A program made the position numbers and the translations under genes. From the NCBI RefSeq assembly GCF_964340395.1, contig NC_135560.1:22146675-22210674 (forward strand): a stretch of 64,000 nt of DNA, read 5' to 3'. The DNA comes from Glandiceps talaboti. Its lineage: Eukaryota; Hemichordata; Enteropneusta; Spengelidae. Positions 1 through 11,095 of this stretch are shown here, in pieces. Below the pieces are notes generated by a model. It did not search any database and had not been told where the DNA came from. It saw only the letters and a list, made by a program, of their open reading frames with translations. The stretch's first letter is position 1; each line of letters begins with the position of its first letter.

Positions 1-858
1 GCAAAGTTATTGTGCAAATTTAACGGTGTTTCTAGATACAAAATTTCATAATTCATGGACCAATTAACTTGCTATTTGACCTTGAATATGGAGATCAAAA
101 TCAAAGGTCAAGGTGAAAACCTCCGAAAACTTACATTTGAGGTATGGACATTTATTAAACGGAGTCTTTGTGTATTCAATCTTAAGTCGCGAAATTCAAT
201 ATTGAGTCGTGAAATCAAGTGAGTCATATGACTCACAGTGAAACCCAAGTCATGATTAAACTATCATCATTTGAAGTGTTTGATTCAAAAAGCTATCTGA
301 TGAAGATAACCACAATTTGACTATTTGACCTTGAAGAAGACACTCAAGGTCAAAGGTCAAATCTTAAAGAAAGCTCACATTTGATAATATGGGTGTAGGC
401 ACTGCCTTTTATACCTCAATGATGCTGCATATTGTAATTTAACAGCAAATATAAGTTATAAATTATCAGATGATTCCTTTAACCCATTCGTAGTGATCTA
501 TGTGGTTCGCCAAAAGTACGAATGTTGTCATTTTACAGAATTAGTACTATGTAGTGTAGCAACACACCACTACATTCCAAGTACCCCGAAATTGTATATC
601 ACTATAGTGTTCAACGTTAAATTATGACTAGTGTATAGCATATTGATGGGTAGTCTATCAGCTAGCCCTCGGATGTTCTTCCGATAAAATACGACACACA
701 GCCGGACAACGCTATCGAGGATGGAACATCCGAGTGTTCGGGCAGGCCCTCACATGCGAACTTCGTTCTCTTATAGTTATAGCATCGAAAGAAAGCCCGA
801 ACGTCTAGCAGCAAGACTAATTGATGGGGTATTATCTAAATAAGACACTGCAACACAC
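1..858. other. Left edge: intronic or downstream DNA of the SLC27A gene with a degenerate repeat
   Basis: No coding frame resembling the SLC27A C-terminus (WKGEN..TTEV) is visible on the minus strand, so this is probably an intron. Bases about 70-160 and 313-400 are degenerate copies of each other (TATTTGACCTTGAA ... CAAAGGTCAA ... ACATTTGA). The second copy carries the perfect direct repeat AGGTCAAAGGTCA at 347-359. Confidence 0.5.
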
Positions 859-3060
859 CTGAACGTATCTCCGACACGATCGACAAAATATAAGTAATAG
901 TTCCTATCAAACATCATTAAATCTCCACTGTTGAAGAAACTATCACCATCTTTGAATGCGTTGCGTACAATCCTCTTCTCAGTCAATTCTTTCTTACTTA
1001 AATACCCATCAAACCTTGCTGTTTCGTTGATTGGACACAGTAATAAACCTGGTTGACCTGAAATAAAGGGTAAAGTGATTTATGTGGCAAAAAAAATTAT
1101 ATGGTCATATATTTAACATTCAACATTAAACTGAGGTTTCAAACATTGGGACCATTTTAAGTTTCATGAGAAGAAGAGGAGAGTATTTTGGAAATCATCT
1201 TCTTGGTCATATTTTTTGAACGAATAACGCAAACTACAAAGCAACATATATATTACATGGGTTCTGATGTTTGAAGTAGCTTCACTATTAATATCCAGCT
1301 ATACCTAATACATATCCTAGTTTCCATGACAACAATATTGTGGTTGACCATCTAAACTATGTTGATGAGACACTCAACTGTTGAATATCGACAGCAAGCA
1401 CATACTACCACGTATACCACAATCTAGTTATGGTCATTTCGTGGACAAAAACTAGGATGCAAACTTATTTTGGATAACTTCATCTATAGCTTACCGACTT
1501 TGACAGGTATACATCTTCCATTGGTAACACGTAAAGGTTCAGCGGTGCCGTAGTCATATCGTACCAATTCAATTCCGAGTTGTTTCTGTCGAGAAAAGTA
1601 GACACGGTGATATTTAGCCGAGTATACATGCTTGTTAGTACGAATCTGATTATTTAGAACTCCGTGGAACCCACCACAAAAATTGTTGATCAAATATAAT
1701 CTGTGACATCTAATGGCGAAGTTAGACGCCCTCATTATTGTCAGGTTTCAAGAATTAAAGATAGGAACTACACCAACATTATGAATGGCCACAAAGAGCC
1801 GGGTATATGAAACAATTTCCTGTGGCTGCAGTAGTATGGGTAAACATTAGCCCAAATCAGAAATTATAAATTAACCTTTATTATTTCTAAATTGACAATT
1901 ACTTTTATTTATAATTCCTTTACTGAAGTATAATTGGTGATAAAACTTGGCTATTTGATGTCATGGATTCAACATAAGCAGCCTGTTCCAACTTATAAAT
2001 CCGTTATACACTTTGTTAGATAAAACCTCAACACTTACATATGTGTATAATTACCGCAATATGCTATCCAATCCGGCATTAACAACAACCGCTAATCACA
2101 ATTATCGCCCCACCCCATCCTAAACATTTATAAATGTAAATTAAAATAAATAAAAGTAAGTTTTTGAAAAATAGTTTCCAGTTTTCGTGATTGTATCATG
2201 TAAAATGTACTTGTCGGTTGATAATTTTGTCGAGGACCCACTACCTAACGACTGTTTGTTGATTACGAATCAAACATTACTGAAATGGCTTCTATGGCAT
2301 GGTTTATTGAAATAAATCCCAGTAATAAACTCGAAGGTCAAGCAAATCCCAGTAATAAACTCGAAGGTCAAGCAATTTGATATCACACCAAAAGACGACT
2401 TTCACAAAGTATAAACTATTTTTGCTACACTGTAATATTGCGCAATCGTGGTATACTTTATTGTAGTATGAAATCTAGGCTGTTGTCAAAGAGAGGACGT
2501 CAATTGGAATGGCTATCGGTTCAACACTGTTAAACTTTTAATGCAGCTAAGAATCAAAGTCTAAATATTGGACATATTCCAGTCGACATACTTAGCAAAA
2601 TCATCAACTGAATTTCCATTTGTGCATATGGTAGAAAATAATGAGTGCCTTTTCACTTTTCTTAGATCTAGGTTTTACTTTTGGAATGGTGATAACTTTT
2701 CAACTAGTGCTGGGTGTATTGTCAGTTATAATCTTACCTTTTGGAATGGTGATAACTTTCCAACGGCACTGGGTGTATTGTCGTTGTTACTGAAAAAAAC
2801 GGTTGATTCTGTAGCCCCATAGAACTCACGAATAACAGGAATGTTAAACCTCTCTTTGAATTCTTTCCAGATATCAGATCTCAAACCATTTCCTACTATC
2901 ACTTGGATATTATTTATTTTATCCAACGGATTCTAAAATAGATCATAGAAATCTCACGTGACCTCTGCTGACAACAACCACCACCACCACCACCACCACC
3001 ACCACCACCACCACCACCACCACAATAGTTACTTTCACCACCACCACCACCACCACCACC

Positions 3061-3147
<87 letters not shown>

Positions 3148-6017
3148 AACAATAAAACCAAAACAGCAACACACTAGTAAATCAAATTTTCACCCTACTC
3201 CTCATTTTCACTTTTATCCTACAAACCTACCAAGAACAACAGGCAATTGGATAAAAAATGAAGACGAAATTACGAAAAAATTATCTCGAAATAAATAATA
3301 TTTTCCTTAAAGTGAATATGTGATAACAAGAGTCTACAAACATATCTCGTTAGTCTGTCACTTCCCAAATAGAGCTATGGTCACAATGAAAAATGACTAC
3401 ACCCTGATACGATTACGCATTCTTTACCTTTGGCGGGGAAAGCAAATAGCGGCATATTTCACCGATGTAAACGAACGTGGTGACGCTGTAACGACGACAG
3501 TCTTCCCAAAATTTGGACACGGAAAACTTCTTTGCGATTATCATAGTAGCCCCTGATAATATTAACGCAAACGGGAAGTAAAAGGTTACTCGTAGTTACT
3601 AAAAAAAGTATTTGTCTATCGATTTAACATGTATCTTGTGCATTATTTACAATCGAACTGGACTATTAGTAGATATGAATGTTTTATCGGGTGTAAATAA
3701 AGGTTTTGAAGATATTATCACAACTTGGTTTTAACTGAAATTAATTTAGTGGCATTGTGTTTCCTGAATAATATACAATGACTTACCTACTCGAAGTGAA
3801 TTAGCAAAGCTAAGTGTGAATGCGTTTCCATGGTAAAGTGGCAGGAAAATGTACATTCTGTCGTCATGCCTCATATCAGACAACAAATACGCTGCTCTCA
3901 GTTGTCGGTAATGCGATACCCTGGCAGCTTTAGGTAAACCTGGTGGAAGAAAGTGAATACGCTTTACCATTGCTATCCCACTCAGAGCCGCAGTATGGAA
4001 TAAAGTTTGTCATGGACAAACGTTACTAAGCCAACGGCCCACAAGAAAAGTGTATTGTACTGTGTTGTGTTGTGCTGGAAGGAAAACGCTAAACTCCATT
4101 GCCTTGAATACAAATTTACAGAGTTGATGACATCATCATACTCACCACCGTGCCTGATGAATCAACAAATCGGAATCAAGCGTACGCATTACAGTGCACT
4201 GTAATGTCACGCCTGTCGTGCCAGATGTATACGGATGACGTCATACCTGTCGTGCCTGGTTTATATTGATGGTGTCACGTTATACTCACCCGTTGTGCCT
4301 GACGTATAAACCAATATGGATACATCATTCTCTTGAACACCGATTCGTGCATCTAGTGGTACAGCGTCATCGGATGAGACTTCCATTTCTTTGTCAATAG
4401 GGATAAACCCGTCACATTTCTCTGGGTCAGGAGTTGGCCCAACGGTCAGAATGGTGAATCCCAGGGTCTTCAATTTATCATAGTTGTCTCTCAGTGCGTC
4501 TAAAAGCTCCACATCTAAACATTAGTACACACAAAAGTTGAAAAGGAAATAAGTAATCATCAAAAGGTCCTTATAATATATACGGTAAAGACGTCAATTC
4601 GTCCAAATGTTCACTTTCTACTATCAATACATTTTAGTATCATGCGACTGCTTTAAAAAAAAATATTAAAAGAAAAAAAAAACAAGTACAAATACAAACA
4701 AAACAACAGTTGAGATGTTGTGCTAAATAAGATAATATTATTTCATTTAAGTTTTGTACTTGACTAGGACATGGCATATGAAGCCTAGGGCTTGTGAGTA
4801 ATATCTGCTAATGTAGATAAGTATACTAAATGCCGTTTTGAAATAAAAGTCTACATTGTTTATGTCAAAACCCTCCCTATCCCTTGACCCTATAGCTATG
4901 GGGAGCCATACTAAGTACAATCCCGGGGTATATACCCTAGGATACGGTCCAATTAACCGTGGTATGGTACCCTTTACACAGACGCAATTTTTCTTTCTAC
5001 CAGTGCAGTTAATTTCTATGCTTTGCTTTACATATTATCAAAACTCTGTTTTTATAATCTTGGTTTTCAGTTCACAAATTACACTGGGTCCGTTCCAACC
5101 AAGACTATACTCTACCATAGTCCTGCCCCCGGGAGTCCTACATACCGAGTGGGCCAGGAGAGTGTCCAGTATTTACGGCGTGTACTCAACAAGTGGCTGA
5201 TACGTGATAAAATAGATAGGTGTCTTCGACGTTTAAGTGATGGCAGACATGTCAACAACCATTTTCAATTTGCTCTTAATTATTCAACACACAGTATGTC
5301 ATGCAAATGTGATATGTAAGCAGTCGACTATTCACATGATTCAATATGACACAGCAAATACCATTTTAAACTTTGACCCTATGCACATTTCATAACACGC
5401 ACACCCACTAAATTCCCAGGTACCTTTACATGTAATCATGCTTTAATTTTAGGACGTTTGTAAAAAAATTGTATTTTGACAAAATGAAAACAGGGGAGAA
5501 AGTTCTCAAACTGATTCTTTTCATAAATTTGCATTCACTTACCCAGTCCAACCACTAACGTCGTAGCACCACTGACTTCAATACAGTGTACCAATGATTC
5601 GGCTCTAAGGTTATAATTGATAAATGCACAACTAACGCCCATCTTTGCACAGCCTAGGTAGGCCCATATAAAAGCTGGTTCATTGTACATAAACATTGCT
5701 ACTGTATCACCGCATTTTAAATTCCGTCGTCTGATCAAATTAGCGAATTTGTTAGACAATCTGTCAATATCGCCGTAGGTGTATATACGACTGTTGAATA
5801 TAATACATTGTTTATATGGGTGTTTGTGAACAGCTTCCAAAAACATGTCTAAGACATATCGACGTGCTTCGAGCCTTGCCGTCACTTCCTTTGTAAATGC
5901 TAACTTGCTTCGAATATCATACAGGTCTCGTAACCAGTACGGGTAAACGGTGTGTGCCACGGCGCCTGTGAGTAGTGCAGCTCCCACTACATGAGATGGG
6001 CGAAACGGAGCTGCCAT
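859..6017 (-). CDS. SLC27A2/6-like: Long/very-long-chain fatty acid transporter and acyl-CoA synthetase, SLC27A2/6-like (3' end outside window)
   Basis: Family role: couples fatty-acid uptake to CoA activation (ATP + fatty acid + CoA to acyl-CoA + AMP) at ER, peroxisomal or plasma membrane. Seven exons seen, in gene order: 5543-6017, 4290-4514, 3787-3939, 3428-3552, 2738-2932, 1495-1585, 859-1057. Phases match at every junction, giving 487 residues before the left edge. The first in-frame ATG at 6017 opens a hydrophobic N-terminal segment (about residues 10-30). The AMP-binding loop YTSGTTGLPKAA is split in its second Gly codon by intron 2. Later motifs are LPLYHGNA, VIVGNGLRSDIW, EFYGATE, NSGDLMMFD and DRVGDTFR. 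The segments SAVGKLSPFQK and FNSGDLMM look closer to SLC27A2/A6 than to A1/A4; this paralogue call is from memory. The next exon should begin with the rest of Arg and a WKGEN-like motif; I find none in 1-858, so the gene continues left. It is divergent from the kelch gene. Confidence 0.95.
2315..2374. repeat. 30-bp tandem duplication in SLC27A intron 5
   Basis: The unit AATCCCAGTAATAAACTCGA plus AGGTCAAGCA is present twice in tandem. Confidence 0.85.
2677..2730 (-). repeat. Degenerate intronic copy of the SLC27A exon 5 3' end
   Basis: The string TTGGAATGGTGATAACTTT occurs at 2681 and again at 2741, exactly 60 bp apart. The copy at 2741 is the last part of exon 5 with its donor. The one at 2681 lies in intron 5 and has diverged, including at the donor position (GTAAAA instead of GTAAGA). 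Confidence 0.85.
2979..3147 (+). repeat. (CCA)n/(CAA)n trinucleotide repeat in SLC27A intron 4
   Basis: The plus strand reads CCA repeats, a short interruption at about 3024-3035, more CCA, then CAA repeats to about 3147. It lies in the intron between exons 4 and 5. Long His/Gln or Gly/Val frames across it are artefacts of the repeat. Confidence 0.95.
3428..3552 (-). CDS. SLC27A2/6-like: SLC27A exon 4, short exon with no start codon of its own
   Basis: This 125-nt exon is easy to miss. Minus-strand reading after the acceptor TTATCAG at 3553-3559 gives GATMIIAKKFSVSKFWEDC, then RRYSVTTFVYIGEICRYLL, ending SPPK before a GTAAAG donor at 3422-3427. This is the conserved FATP stretch (KKFSAS..FW.DC...YIGELCRYL) between the LPLYH motif and the VGNGLR motif. 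It enters in phase 1 from exon 3 and leaves in phase 0 into exon 5, whose first residues are NPLDKINNIQVIVG. Confidence 0.93.
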
Positions 6018-6623
6018 CTTTGTTCGTGGTCTCTCGGCTCAGTATAACCTGTTGGTGTATAGTACTTGAAATATACTAATCAGAAACGCCAGTCACAAAC
6101 AAGCGAAACGTCAAAAATGCGTTTACTTAAAAAAGACTTATACCGTGTCCTTTGGACTAGCAAACGACTAGATAAATCATGCCCAGTACTGACGTGTACA
6201 CACGTCCACGTACCTGTGTGTCTGGTGGTGGTACGACGAGCGGGCTCGTCTCTAATCAGCCAATCTTATCTCATACCAATTGCAAGCATTACTAGTAATT
6301 GGTTTTAATAAATGTGACAATACATATAAGGTATCCTCTCCCAATAAAGATGTGTATTACAGCTTATTTCCCCAAGTACTTCGAAGACATTTTACGACCT
6401 CAGCTGCAGTCTGGGGACCGACTTGCTGATGTTTAGCAGGGCGCCCCCACAGTAATGTTTGACCTTTGACATATGATGTCACTTTTTACAAAAGAAGGCG
6501 CGAACGCGTTATTTTCCCGCGAAACTTATTGAATCAGTAGCTGCTGCTGTTGTCTGGGCCTGATCAAAGACAAAACACGTACATTTACTCATCGTTTGTA
6601 ACTTTGTCCTCCATCATTTAATC
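6018..6623. promoter_or_regulatory. Shared head-to-head promoter region of the SLC27A and kelch genes
   Basis: About 600 bp separates the two divergent start codons. No convincing protein-coding frame is seen. The kelch-proximal part is locally GC/CpG-rich (6497-6524) and holds TTTTCCCGCGAAA at 6512-6524, a very good match to the E2F/DP consensus. Transcription start sites cannot be read from sequence alone. Confidence 0.6.
6512..6524. promoter_or_regulatory. E2F/DP-like site TTTTCCCGCGAAA
   Basis: Near-palindromic match to the TTTSSCGCGAAA-type E2F/DP consensus, 100 bp upstream of the kelch ATG and next to GGCGCGAACGCG. Functional use is inferred. Confidence 0.5.
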
Positions 6624-9600
6624 ATGGGTAACGAAACTTCAGCACAGAACATCAAATATGGACAACAACTGAACAACACCGTGTCCGTAGAATGGTCAAA
6701 AATTGACTGTGTAAATCCATTTCCTGCGAGAGACGGACACACAGCTTGTGGGGTCAACAACAAACTCTACGTCTTCGGTGGTGTTGTGTCATCGGGTAAC
6801 AGCGAAATCGTCGAATCAAATGATTTGCTTGTCTTTGATTCAGGTAAGGAGATTACAATGCATTACGTACAATATTTCATACTTTGTCATTCTTAATACT
6901 GAACGTGGCTTGTTATTGGCAAGATTTGTCACTACTGAAACAGCCAAACTGCATAGCCCGGCCCTTTATCAGTTTATACGAATCCACTGCTACATTATTA
7001 TTTTAGGTTGCATTGTAGCGTAATTGTAACCCGGTGGGGTTTCAGATATTTCAAAATTCCAAATTCTTGATTTAATTTTCTCTTGCAGATTCTCAAACAT
7101 GGAGCAAGGCTCCCACACAAGGTCAACCACCAAGTCCCAGGTCAGGTGCCACAATGGTTGTCATTGGCAACAAACTCTATTTATTTGGAGGTCTTAGTCG
7201 TGATTTTGGATGGTTTGATGATTTACACTGTTATGATTTAGGTGAGTAGGTTCAGATTTATTTTCATTCTGTAAATATCTAGTTATTCCAAGATAGCAAG
7301 CCAAAAAAAGTCACTTGTCTCCCCTAATACACCCATGCTTGGCAAAAAGAAGAGTTGTTTCTGATCTGTGCATGCATGACACACTCTAGACAAAATGCCC
7401 TGAACAGAACCCTCTTTTTTTCTTTTATGGGGGGGGGGGGGGGGGGGGGGGCTGGGCTGGAGCTGTTACAGACTTAGCCGGGCCTGTAACAGTTCCATAT
7501 ACAATTGTTACCTATCATCAATGTAGCCAACATTTGTTGTATAGAGATCACATTGATGACAAGGTGTTCATTCCACTATTTATATTCGTAGCAACTTCAA
7601 CTTGGTCTGAAATTGATGAAGCCACTGGTCCATCCCCAAGTCCACGAGACAAAATAGCATCAGTTGCTATTGGCAACAAGATGTATATATTCGGTGGATT
7701 TGGTCCTCATGTATCTGAGGAAGATGTTCTAGGGTCTCAAGACGATGATGATGACTATGAAGATGATGACATGGTAGAAGATCAAGGACCACAAGCTGCA
7801 GCAGACTTTGGATGGTTTGATGATCTCTATGTCTTTGATACAGGTCAGATTTTTATCTTGTCGACTGATATATTTATATGATTTTATCTTGTCTGCTGAT
7901 ATATTTATATGATTTTATCTTGTCTACTGATATATTATATAATTTTATCTTGTCGACTGATATATTATATAATTTTATCTTGTCTACTGATTATCAGATA
8001 TACATGAACATGCAGTGTAGGATTCTCCCTAAATTTCTGTACAGGATTCCACTTTTAGTGAGAATTTGAATTTTTAACTTTAGTAATTTTTCATTATTAA
8101 TAATTTTTTATGTTTAAATAACAGAAACGACAAAGTGGGAAAATCCTCGACCTATCAAAATTTATTCACCAACACCAAGAGCAGCGTATGGTATGTGTGC
8201 AGTTGGAAATAATATTGCCATATTTGGAGGTAGAGATACACAGTGCAGGAAAAGTGACCTTTATGTTCTTGATACAGGTATGTAAGTTTGACAGTTACAA
8301 AAGTAACCAGAATTGTTGTTAGACCATCTTTCATTTTGTGTATACATGTATTTGAGGTGTTAAAATGAGTATTTTCGGATATGACGTGTGTCTCTGCATA
8401 TGTATGTGCTTCCTACAGACATACAAATGTAGACAGTCCCTCCACTTTCTATGCTACAGCTCTCATTTTTGGAATCAACATTATTCTTGAATTTACAATT
8501 TTTTAGTTTGTACCAAGTTCTGATATGCTCTTAAACTTTGCTTGGTCAAGTTTCAAAGAGATGGGACCACAGGTTGGATCTTTGTAAATTTTACAAGAAA
8601 CCAGTAGCAAATAATGAGACTTGATGACCCAGTAGTATGCTACACTTGGTTGTCTTTCAAACAAAGGATCTTTATTTTTTGGATTTCATTTCTAAGGCTA
8701 AATCCAATGATTTGCCAGGTTTAGTAGAATACAGTGTAATTTCAGTCAAACTTGTGTTTGGCCTGTTCAACATTTTCTTACCAGGTCCTGGACAAGATCA
8801 TCTTCTTGGGATTATCCTTAATTGAATGTTTTATTAATCCAAGGATCACACCAAAACTATTGTGTTTCCAATATTGTCTTGAGTTTAATTTCTATTTGAA
8901 TTTCAACCAACAGAATCAATGAAATGGCTTCAAATGACAACCACAGGACGTCAGCCAGAACCCCGTTCATTTCATACTGCCACCAGTGTTGGTAAACGAA
9001 TAGTTATAAGTGGAGGTAGAAGTCAGGACAACAAACATTTTAATGATATACATATACTTGATACTGGTGAGTATACCATACCATCTATGATTACTGTTAC
9101 TATCTGTATTGACAAAATAATCATAACATAAAACACAATAGTTTGTAGTCTCTGCAATCATATTTGACATTGTATTTGCCATAAAACTCCCAGGTTTTTG
9201 CCTCAATGTACAAAGTCTGGTGATTAGATTTCACCATGACTTTGACCTTTATAATGCCAGAATGAAGCCTTGTCTGATTTCATGTCTATCACACTCATTA
9301 TGGTAATTAAGTGAGGCAGATTTCTTCTGAATGATATACAAAGGTGATACCGATCATTGGACCTATAATATCTTGAAGCTCACATCTTTTTTTTCACAGA
9401 ATATTACCTGATAGTAACATTTGTCTGAACAATATGCTTTCAATTGCTAGGACGATATCTTTGATGAAGACTTGTTTTCGTGGATTTTCTATGCCAACAG
9501 ATAAAAGAGAATTGCAGTAAAGTTACAGTTCTAGCACTCAAAATACATACTTTTTGCTGTAAGAAAGTTAAAGGCACAACAGCACTTCGTTTACTGCAAA

Positions 9601-10798
9601 ATTCACACCATCAAATCTTAATATAAATTTGGACATACAAACAACACAGTATGTCTACTCTGTGTTTACTATGCGAGTCAACTAGGATTCTGTGTCAATC
9701 TCCTAAACTGGCTTCAGCTATACAGCCCCTAGTATTATCAATATTACTATGTGAGTCTACTAGGAATCTGTGTCAATCTCCTAAACTGGCTACAACTATA
9801 CAACCCCTAGTATTATCAATATTAAAGTCTACTAGGAATCTGTGTCAATCTCCTAAACTGGCTACAACTATACAGCCCCTAGTATTATCATTATTACTAT
9901 GTGAGTCCACTAAGATTCTGTGTCAATCTCAGAAACTGGCTACAACTATACAGCCCCTAGTATTATCATTATTACTATGCAACAATTACACCTAGTAATA
10001 TCAATATCAACCTCAACAAAAACTCTTCTGATGTTATTTCAGAAACCAAAGAGTGGTTGCAGCCAACAATTAAAGGAAGTGTGCCACCATCTTGTGGAGT
10101 ACACACAGCTACTGTAGTAGGACAACATTTTGTTATCTTTGGTGGTTCGTCAGACTTTGACAGTGCAACAATGCAGTGTAGAGAGTATTATAAAGATGTC
10201 TATATGTGTAAAACAGGTATGTTGATTCATAGACAGTCGACAACACCACTGTCTATGGTTTATTTACTGATGTCACAATATATATATAGTGTCTACATTA
10301 ACCAGAAACAGAAGTATTTTACGTTTATTAATCAGCTGTTTAACAAACTTTCAAGTTTTGATACATAATCTGTGACATCAATGGTACATGTTAACTCTGA
10401 CTTTGGCTACATTGTGTGTGTGACATACTAGTATATTACTGTCCTATGATCAGAACAGATAATCTCTGACCCAAAGGTGTAAATGTCTTTATTGTGGCTG
10501 TATTTTTTTACATGCAGAGGAAACATTTATGCAATTGCAATGTGTTTATAATTTCAATCCAAATCTTGTAAAAATTCTTATTTACATGCAGTATTTCACA
10601 TCTCCCTCATTTTCTCATTTCTTTTTCATATTAGAGGATATTATGAGTGGAAATTCACTTCCTACTCCCCCTGAAGAAAACCAGGAAAATGCTGCAACAA
10701 TAGCAAATGTTACCAGTGATCTAGAGGGAGTACAGAAGTCTACTGAAACAGCGACAGCAGCTGGAACATCAACAGGAATTGTCAATGGCAGTCAATGA
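6624..10798 (+). CDS. Six-bladed kelch-repeat beta-propeller protein (KLHDC/Rab9-effector-like)
   Basis: Seven exons: 6624-6843, 7089-7241, 7592-7843, 8125-8277, 8914-9066, 10043-10216, 10635-10798; every intron is phase 1; predicted 422 residues. Exons 1-6 each carry one kelch repeat: a W near the start, PxPR, a hydrophobic strand ending in GG (LYVFGG, LYLFGG, MYIFGG, IAIFGG, IVISGG, FVIFGG) and a closing DLxVxD-type strand. Exons 2, 4 and 5 are exactly 153 nt. Blade 3 carries an acidic insert (about 20 Asp/Glu in a 33-residue extra loop). The C-terminal exon is a Ser/Thr/Glu-rich, probably disordered tail ending SQ. There is no BTB, F-box or membrane segment, so this is a pure propeller, usually a protein-binding adaptor. 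The DK..VLG feature in blade 3 recalls KLHDC1/2, but I do not assign an orthologue. Confidence 0.93.
7424..7450 (+). repeat. Poly-G run in kelch intron 2
   Basis: About 21 uninterrupted G, followed by a small palindrome around GGGCTGGAGCTGTTACAG / CTGTAACAGTTCC. Length is likely uncertain in the assembly. Confidence 0.9.
7848..7995 (+). repeat. About 30-bp tandem repeat starting at the exon 3 donor of the kelch gene
   Basis: Five copies of GATTTTATCTTGTCNACTGA plus TATATTTATAT begin five bases inside intron 3 (donor GTCAGA at 7844). The exon itself is not duplicated. Confidence 0.85.
9655..9985 (+). repeat. Four-copy 70-79-bp tandem repeat in kelch intron 5
   Basis: Units contain TCTGTGTCAATCTCCTAAAC, then TGGCTACAACTATACAGCCC and CTAGTATTATCATTATTACT. 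An open frame runs through it only because of the repeat. Confidence 0.9.
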
Positions 10799-11089
10799 AA
10801 CTGACCTGTGAGGGCAGTATTCATCTGGACTCGTGTGTTGGTCTCATATACATATAGATGTTTAAAACATTTTGTCACATATGGAAATGGACAAATCTGT
10901 GGTTTAATGAAACTCTCTCTTCTGTAAAGTGTAAAACACAAAAATTCAATTTCTGTCACTTCAAAGAGTTGTTGAATTTTACTGACTTTTGTAGTGTGTT
11001 GTGGATCACCTGGTCTGAAGCAGATATTTGATCTTGCCGACTATCTTAGTCATAAATATTACTTGTAGAAGAACTTGTAAAAAAATCAA

Positions 11090-11095
11090 AATAAA
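11090..11095 (+). terminator. Candidate polyadenylation signal AATAAA of the kelch gene
   Basis: First AATAAA after the kelch stop, about 290 bp downstream. A second candidate lies near 11278-11284. The cleavage site cannot be placed. Confidence 0.55.

Noticed and set aside
2958-3149. Open frame of poly-His then poly-Gln on the plus strand, and Gly/Val frames on the minus strand
   Set aside because: Pure consequence of the (CCA)n/(CAA)n tract inside SLC27A intron 4, with no splice or homology support.
9651-9995. 114-codon plus-strand frame with repeated CQSPKLATTIQPLVLS
   Set aside because: It runs through the 70-79-bp repeat in kelch intron 5; the flanking kelch exons splice over it in phase.
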